Shown here piece after piece: positions 57,602 through 64,000 of a DNA stretch of 64,000 bases (positions are counted from its first letter, which is position 1; each line of letters begins with the position of its first letter). This DNA comes from Hibiscus mutabilis (Eukaryota; Streptophyta; Magnoliopsida; Malvales; Malvaceae). Made by a program: the position numbers and the translations under genes. The notes beneath the pieces are model-generated. The model saw only the letters and a list, made by a program, of their open reading frames with translations. It made no database searches and was not told the DNA's origin. The stretch spans positions 19,527,608 through 19,591,607 of the forward strand of contig CM033726.1 in NCBI GenBank assembly GCA_019671005.1, read 5' to 3'.

Positions 57602-60600
57602 TTATAGCAACAAAAAAATTTTGAGATCGCTAAAAGGGAACGTAATTCAGGTTTTCTTTTGCTTTTTCTCTTTCAAAAAATATAAAAACATGGAATTCTT
57701 TTCGTAATTTTGAAAATAAAAACTTGGAGTCGCCACCGGCCAGTAAGGTAGGCCAGACACCATAAAACCAGAGATTCGCTCGAAAAAGGGTTTGAGAGTT
57801 GGTTACATGTAGAGAAGGATTAGCATCCCCATCATGCCCGAAAATCGGTACCAAAATATATGTTGCTTTTAATTGATGGAAATTATTGAAATTTAAATTG
57901 AATTTAATTAAATTGTTCGCGATTGAATTTAGACTTTAATTAGACGGGCTTTGTCAAACTGGTGAATTCGAATTAATTAAATATTTAATTAATAAGAGTG
58001 ACGATAGCTTGGATCATAGATTAAACTGACATCGAATAAGCCTGACTGTCGTGTTAATTTATGGTTCAAACTTCGTTCATCACCTTTATGCATGATGCAA
58101 GGAGTTAAGAATGATGTCATGACTTGTCAAAATTATATCTCGAATTTCATTTACCTTTAGAAGGTAAGAATTAATTTGAATATTTGGTCAACATCCAATG
58201 AGCCAAGACTGTTACGACACAAATATCGGAATTAATAAATACATTCTTTTTATAATTTAAATTAATTAACCATATGCATGCCATTAAAATATTAAAGTCA
58301 TATGAATGACAATTAAAATGTATGACAAAGAATTGCATGAAATTAAAGCCTAGGCCCACTAAAGTTCTAACCTAAAAAGGCCCAAATTATGAAAGTTCAA
58401 TTAGTGATCTAATTATTAACTAGGTTAGTCTAATATTAACCCTAAATTAATTAATTCCTAAAAACTAGAAAAATCCTAATAATTTATGGATTATCTTGAA
58501 TCATAATAATTAATTCGATTAATTTTAAACTTGAATCTCAATAAGCCAAGGATTCTATTTAAAACGAATTGAATTTATTAACTATGATTTAAATTAGGTG
58601 ATCTAAGTCAAATATCAATTATATCCCTAAAAGAATTAAGAGACGTTCAATTAATTTAATGAATTTAACATTTATCCTAATAAGCCAAGGATAAATTTAA
58701 ATTAATTAAATTAATTCGAACCTTAAATCTAACTACGACTCTAAAAACCCTAAATTTAATTTAACTAATTTAGATATTTAGCCCCAAAAAGCCGAGCACA
58801 TAATTTAAATTAATTAGATTAAATTATCCTGAACTAATTCTAAAAGGTCTAACCTATCAAAACACTAAAAGATGGAACGAAAATAAAACGAACATCAAAA
58901 AACAAATACTACACTACGCATGAATATAATATCCGTACATATATACATACCACATATGATATACACATACTTAATAAAAAAGGATAACATACATAAAACT
59001 TGTAATATAAATATATTATGTTATATAAACATAGATAAAACTTTTATAAATAAAGTTTAAAGGAGAAAACCTATGACATATATATATATATATATAAAGT
59101 TTATAATATACTTTATAATATAAAAAATAGTTTTATTTTATTATACTTTTAGAAATTATATATTTTTTTTTATAAAACCATAGAATATTTATTTTTGTAG
59201 GATATATACATATAACACATATAATAAAACATAGTATATACAAATGTAAATTACACACGCAACATAACTAGCATGCTCGCCTAAATATAGAACTAAACAT
59301 CAACTCGAACCGGTAAAGTACATGCATCACCAACCAAACAGTTAAATAACTAAGCACGTAAGACCGAAATGCGAGAAAATAAGGTACAAGGGCAGAAACT
59401 AAATATGGAAGCCAGGGGCCAAAATGGAAAACCAAATAAATTAAAGAAAGGGAAAGGGGAATTTCACTGGTTTTGGATTAAATCAGAACCAAAATGAAGT
59501 TTTAGGGATTAAATATGGTATTAGACAACTTAAAATTAGAATAAATCTGAAATAGGGGCGAAAATGAAAGGTTCAGGGACTGCGGAGGTGGTTTTGAAAC
59601 GCAAAAGGGCTAGAAAATAGTTTGAAAACACATAAGGACTGGACATAAATAAAATCATTTTGAAAAGCTTAATCTGAATGAGGTTAGGGGCAAAATTGCG
59701 AGTTTTTGAAAAGTTTTGGGGACCCCTGGAGTAATTTGAAAATGCAGAGACCCTTCTGCGTGCGAATATTGCGATATGGAGGGGTTTATAGCGCAATAAA
59801 ACCTTTTAAAAAATAAGGGCCGATATATATTAGCTATTTTGGGCAAAAAATTGTCCTATGCCATTTAAAAAAAACCTGTCTCTATTTTTGGAAAATCCTT
59901 CGAGCCAAGGAGGAACCTGCCCCTAAGCCTCTAGATTCTGGTAGGTGCGCCGCCGAACTCTATCGTCGGCCGCCGTGCTCCGATGACGACCAACCACCTG
60001 AAAACACCCAAAACTTTTCTCTCCTCACCTCCAGCCTAAATGTGAACCCAAAATTTTAAAAACAAAACCTATTTCTCCTAGATCTACAAAAATTGAGCCT
60101 AACCCCCCTTTGAAATCTTGATTTTAATCCGATACGAAAGAGACGTCGAGCTCCCCACCAGTTCACCACGAAGGCCCGAAGGCCTTGGCTTATCATCAAG
60201 CAAGGGAGACTCGAACGGCGGCGGCAGTACTCTGAAGGTAAAAACAAACCCTAATGTCAAATCTTTTTGTGTTGTTTTCTTTTTTATTTTTAACATGCAT
60301 GCTGGAGAAAAAGAAAGGATATGCCTCAAAGGCCTTTTTGTATTGATTTTCTCGAATAATTCCTGTTAGGGTTTCAAAGTGATTGGTTGCGGCTTTATAT
60401 AACCAATTATAAGGGTAAAAACAAAATTGAAAGCTTTATTCTGTCGTTGTTGTTGTTGGAGTTAATTTGTGTGTTTGTTCGTGTTGTAGGTGCCGCTCAT
60501 ACGGGGGAGACAAAGGTTGGCCGGATGCATGCGTGGCAGAGGAGGGAAACAGTAGCAGCCCAGGGGTCAGAAGCGCGGATGCGTAGAGATCTGAAACTGT

Positions 60601-61352
60601 TGAGACGTGTGCTCCACGCACGCGTGGGGAGCTATGAGACAGATCGTGGACGCGTGCCGGTTCTAGATGGTTCCCAGCATTAATCATGGGCCGTTAGATC
60701 TATCCCAAATCTAACAGCTAAGAACCGACTGCGCAGACAAATGGGTAGTTAGGGTTCTGGTCATTATCAGATTTAGGGTTTTTTTAGGCATTTGGGCTCC
60801 AAAACGGCCCGATGTAATATATTTTATTTGGGGTTTTATAATGTAAATGGACTGTTCATAAAATAAATACTGGGCTTTTTATATTCTAATGTTTTGTTTG
60901 TTTTTGCTTAATAATAATAATTATATAATAATATAATATAATAATAATAATATAAAAAGTATACCAAAATAATAATATAAAATACAAATGATAATAACAA
61001 TAATATTTTTTTCCAAATTATATAGTAACATCAAATTGTAACATATAGTAGCAATAAGTATAGTAATTATATTAACCGAATATACTAATAATGATTTTGA
61101 GGCTTTTAATTATAAATAGATAGTAGTAATAAAGAAATAATACTTATAATATTTGGGGGATTTTATACATAGTGACATATAATATAATATAGTAATACTA
61201 ATTATAAATATAGTATATTAATAATAATATTTTTGGTTTTTTTTCATTAATAAATCATATTAACTAATATAAAAAGAGGTACTAAGAATCAACGCCCATT
61301 ATTTCAAAAAATAAAAAACGGGTTAACACCTCGGATAAAATTAGTGATTACA
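57602..61352 (-). repeat. 5' LTR of E (3751 bp)
   Basis: Starts TTATAGCAAC (a decayed TGTAGCGAC) and ends GATTACA followed by GTATC. It is the reverse-complement partner of 30817-34531. The conserved block is at 57726-57851. The GC-rich part with short ORFs (59880-60690) corresponds to 31430-32280 in the partner and is not called as genes. Confidence 0.92.
57726..57851 (-). promoter_or_regulatory. Conserved U5-side LTR block with PBS-like motif, copy in E 5' LTR
   Basis: GGAGTCGCCACCGGCC to AAAATCGGTACC, aligned with the B block. It carries the same GAGTCGCCA word although the true PBS of this copy is deleted. Confidence 0.65.
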
Positions 61353-61357
61353 GTATC
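61353..61357. repeat. Target duplication of E, right copy (GTATC)
   Basis: Follows the CA end of the E LTR. It pairs with the inverted copy at 34532-34536 and lies in a CGTATCGATACG-like word of C's LTR. Confidence 0.85.
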
Positions 61358-61664
61358 GATACGATCCAATTACTCTTAACTAATTTACTGAACTTCACTA
61401 AGCTGTATCGATACGGCCATAGGGTGTATCAGTACGGGGTTAGTTGATTCTGTTTAAAGTGATTAAAATGAATTCTTAAACTTTTACAGATTGGTTTCGT
61501 AATAATGAAAGTTTAAAATTGGTCTAGAAAATGATAAGACTAATTGTGTACCGATTCCTTAACAAATCATAGGCTAATGAATAAAACATTGTAACGAACA
61601 CCGAACTACCTTATGGTAACACACTCCGATCCGGTTCTGTACCAGGCCGGGAAGGGGTGTTATA
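61353..61664 (+). repeat. Last part of the 3' LTR of C
   Basis: Begins with the GTATC duplication of E and then aligns with the 5' LTR end at 25690-25998. Shared phrases include ATTACTCTTAACTAATTTAC, GTATCGATACGGCCATA and CGATCCGGTTCT. It ends GGTGTTATA, a decayed TTACA, directly before the F sequence. Confidence 0.88.
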
Positions 61665-63491
61665 GAACCTCAGCCGGGATGAGTGAAGATTGGGTCAAAG
61701 GTTTGATTCATAATCGAGGAGACAGTACTGCTTTTTTATGGGAGTGTATTCGAGATATCAAACCAATGCACCCGGATGAGGATGTGAAGACTGATTTGTT
61801 TGCTTTGGGGATATACGGTTTGATCATTTTCCATAGAGTCTTGGGTAACATTGATGTAGCTATCTTGGATTTATTTGAACGGTTGAAAAAGAAGGCCAAC
61901 CCAGTATCGGAAATCTTGACTGAAACTTTCATTTTCTTTAACACCAGCCAGAAGCACAAGGAGGGGCATTTTAGGGGATGTGCACAATTGCTTCAGGTAT
62001 GGATTTAGAGTCATCTTTGGAAGACATCGGCTAGGGTTCTACTCAGAATATTTTTAGGAGATTTTTCCCCTTTGCGAGAGTATCTAGCAAAAGAATGGTG
62101 CGAAGAGCTAGGGAAACAGAAATGGACGGGGATCTTCAAAAATATTCAAGATGAAGATATTGTGTGTAGGGTACATTGGCTTGGTAGTGTCCTTCATTTC
62201 TTGTATAGATGTGGGGATTACGATTGGCTAATGATGATAGGGTTGTACGGTGGAATCGCTTGCGCTCCTCTATTGGTATTGAGGCAATTTGGGCCACGAC
62301 AATTTGTGCTTGTCACTGCCAGTTTGAGCACCACCGAGTTTCCCTTCAAGAATGAACTTAGGGCAAAGGTTCAAGCTATTTCTAGAGCTTGGGATCACTG
62401 TTACCGTATAAAGGTGGAAGAGAATAAAAAGTGAATGTTCACCCTAGACTATGCTTTTTGGATGCACAAGAGAATTAATAACAAGACTTCGGAGCCCGAT
62501 CAAGGACTGACTATGTCACTTGAAGAGCATTTCAAGATGGTTCCTTCTGAGGCTGACATCTTAAAAAGCGAGCTAGAGGAGGTGAAGAAGCGGATGGATG
62601 CTTTGCAAACCGAGCATATGAGAAAGCTTTATAGGTTCAGCTTAGATATGGACAAGCGAGATAGGACTATCAAACAGTTAATGAAGGTTAATGCGAATTT
62701 GAAGAAAAAGAATGCTATTTACCAAAGCGATACTCTTAATCTTTAGGCTCTAGTAGGAAATACCAATTAAAAGAAGTTTTTAGCTATGGAAAAGGAAAGG
62801 ATGAACGAGATTCACTTAGTTGACGAAGAGAGGGAGAAAGGTAAGCAAGTACTCAAAAAGAGATAGAGAAATGCAAGCAAACAGTTGAAACTGAAAGAAA
62901 GGTAGCTAGAAGTGCAATCCAACGGGGGAGAGCAAAGGCTAAATAAGAAATTGAGAAAGGCAAGCAAGTGATGGATGCTACCGCGTGGAAGAGAAAATCC
63001 CAAGAAAGAAAGAACCGACCATTTGAGCTGCAAGGTCTGTATAACTCTACCCTCGAGAGCTTGAGTAAAAGCCAAGCCCGGAATCCTCAACTAGAAGAAA
63101 GGCTTAGGGTGCTAGATCGGTCCCTTCTTGAATACCGTGCTCAAAATGGCTTTCTTGAGCTTCAAGCTACTCGGTAAGAGAATGAAGCACTCCAAGCTCA
63201 GATTGAGACATTAGAGTCCACTGTTCATGATTACCTAGGAAGGATTGTGGTGCTTGAAGAAGCTGCGAAAGGAGGAGACAATTATTGGTTGAGGTGCATT
63301 CGCGATGCTACTCGCATGATTTAGGATCGAGATCAGTATAACACTACCTTGATGGTGCAAGTGTAAGAAGTCGCTAAGCATGTAAGGAATCTAGCCAAGA
63401 AGTTGAAGCTCTCCGCCCTTTTATAGCTCAGGGCTTAAAGCTGCTTGAAGCTATCGAAGAGTTAGGAGTTAGGGTCAGGGCATATCTGTAG
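61665..63491 (+). pseudogene. ORF1 of F: DUF7745-like domain and coiled coil, N-terminus cut off by C
   Basis: First piece (61665-62008): SAGMSEDWVKGLIHNRGD, DLFALGIYGLIIFHRVLGN, AILDLFERLKKKANPV and FRGCAQLLQVW, matching B at 14630-14330. Second (62072-62434): NIQDEDIVCRVHWLG, FLYRCGDYDW, LLVLRQFGPRQFV and SRAWDHCYRIKVEE. Third (62435 on): SEADILKSELEEVKKRMDALQ, the coiled coil, running with stops to EELGVRVRAYL at 63491. It lets the breaks in B's ORF1 be recognised, because F is open where B is shifted (RGCAQLLQVW). Cellular role unknown. Confidence 0.85.
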
Positions 63492-63744
63492 GAGTTTATT
63501 TTTCTCACTTTGTAATGAGAACCTTTTAATCTTCAATGAATGTTGTTCAAGGGTGATCACCAACGGATCCAATACCTTCTTGCATGTTATTTATCATTTG
63601 TCCCATGCATTGCATAACTCATATTTTGCATTAATTGATTATGCAATAAAATTAATAATGAGAATGTTGTGACAAAATTTGAAAGATAAATTACATTCAT
63701 TCCACATATATATCAAACCTATTTACAAACAAGGATTTTTGCGA
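63492..63744 (+). other. Spacer between ORF1 and gag of F
   Basis: No ORF. It holds CATGCATTGCATAAC- and TTTTGCATTAATTG-type words (63590-63650), like the CATGCA-rich spacer at the same junction of B. Confidence 0.55.
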
Positions 63745-64000
63745 AATTAGAAGCCGATCTTAGAGGCCAGCTGGAACGAACACAACAAGAGTTGGGGGAC
63801 ACCATCATTAAGTCCCAATAGGATATGATGAAAGAAATATCTCAAATGCTATAGCTCAGTTGGGGAGAGGACTCAAGAGAGAAATATGCTGTCGAAAGCC
63901 CTGCTCAGAACCCGAAAGACCCTTCGTATTCTCCAATCTTTAAAAGCTCTATCTTCATCAATCTTACACCAAGACCCTTGCAAGGGGTAGCTTTATCCCA
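63745..64000 (+). pseudogene. Start of gag of F, partial
   Basis: After the spacer, AKLEADLRGQLERTQQELGD begins a coiled coil like B's Gag N-terminus (ESRLEEAQRSLSDQIAQSQ). Two TAG stops follow (63820, 63852) and the frame then continues as a Pro/Ser-rich stretch to the window edge. The ATG is not evident. Confidence 0.65.

Larger units (their letters stand above)
30817..61352 (-). mobile_element. Element E: gag-only Ogre-type retrotransposon, interrupted by M/D and partly inverted
   Basis: 5' LTR 57602-61352, leader with a damaged PBS (57595-57601), gag remnant (55322-56184), long 3' UTR with two tandem arrays (51695-52365 and 52685-54060), then, across M and D, PPT and 3' LTR (30801-34531, inverted). 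No protease, RT or integrase is found, so it must have depended on a helper such as B's family. It inserted in C's 3' LTR; the GTATC duplication is at 61353-61357 and, inverted, 34532-34536. Confidence 0.82.
25676..61664 (+). mobile_element. Element C: + strand chromovirus, interrupted by A2/A1/B, by E, and by an inversion
   Basis: Visible parts in original order: 5' LTR end (25676-25998), PBS (26003-26018), gag, pol up to 30604, then the inverted pieces 37197-37030 (chromodomain), PPT (37029-37015) and first 2483 bp of the 3' LTR (37014-34532), and finally the last part of the 3' LTR (61353-61664). The chromodomain and tRNA-iMet primer mark it as a chromovirus, Tekay/Del-like. It lies inside ORF1 of F; GAACC (61665-61669) is the predicted duplication. 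Confidence 0.8.
61665..64000 (+). mobile_element. Element F: Ogre-type retrotransposon, outermost layer, partial
   Basis: Internal + strand sequence of an Ogre-type element: ORF1 (to 63491), spacer, start of gag at the right edge. Its 5' LTR, PBS and ORF1 N-terminus should lie left of the window, because C inserted in ORF1. It shares domain order with B but is clearly diverged, so it is a different, older copy. Confidence 0.82.

Noticed and set aside
60387..60683. 98-codon + ORF in a GC-rich stretch
   Set aside because: Antisense in the E LTR and not open in the partner LTR (31430-31760).

Overview
The window is plant nuclear repeat DNA and nothing in it looks like a host gene. It is AT-rich and filled with Ty3/gypsy LTR retrotransposons stacked inside one another. 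Two kinds occur. The first is Ogre/Tat-type elements, with a tRNA-Arg primer site, an extra ORF1 before gag, two RNase H domains and very long LTRs. The second is chromoviruses of Tekay/Del type, with a tRNA-iMet primer site and a C-terminal chromodomain. This points to a eudicot. A cotton-like (Malvaceae) genome is my guess from the style of the elements, not something the sequence proves.

Layout, outermost to innermost. F is an Ogre-type element on the + strand, seen from 61665 to the right edge. C, a + strand chromovirus, sits in F's ORF1. Its internal region is about 26 to 30.6 kb and its LTR ends are at 25676-25998 and 61353-61664. C's 5' LTR is interrupted by A2, of which only an LTR piece is visible (24089-25675). 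A2 is interrupted by A1, a - strand chromovirus (1-657 and 18563-24088). A1's reverse transcriptase is interrupted by B (658-18562), a complete Ogre-type element with a GGTAG target duplication. C's 3' LTR is interrupted by E, a - strand gag-only Ogre relative with target duplication GTATC. E carries a hAT-like MITE (M) and, next to it, a tandem chromovirus array D (LTR, internal, LTR, truncated internal; 37540-51132), then a second copy of M.

The most informative event is an inversion of about 6.6 kb (about 30605-37197). Flipping it back at once (i) rejoins C's integrase to its chromodomain, PPT and 3' LTR, (ii) rejoins the two halves of MITE M1, and (iii) puts E's two LTRs back in direct orientation with matching 5-bp target duplications. 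Other points of interest are a five-subunit higher-order tandem repeat in B's 3' UTR, two different tandem arrays in E's 3' UTR, an in-frame candidate intron between protease and pol of B, and a PBS-like motif inside the Ogre-type LTRs.

In an intact element, Gag would form the particle, protease would mature it, RT/RNase H would copy the RNA from the tRNA primer, and integrase would insert the cDNA. In chromoviruses the chromodomain would steer insertion to heterochromatin. Every copy here carries stops, frame breaks or deletions, so none looks autonomous as written. Percent divergences quoted are by-eye impressions, not computed values.
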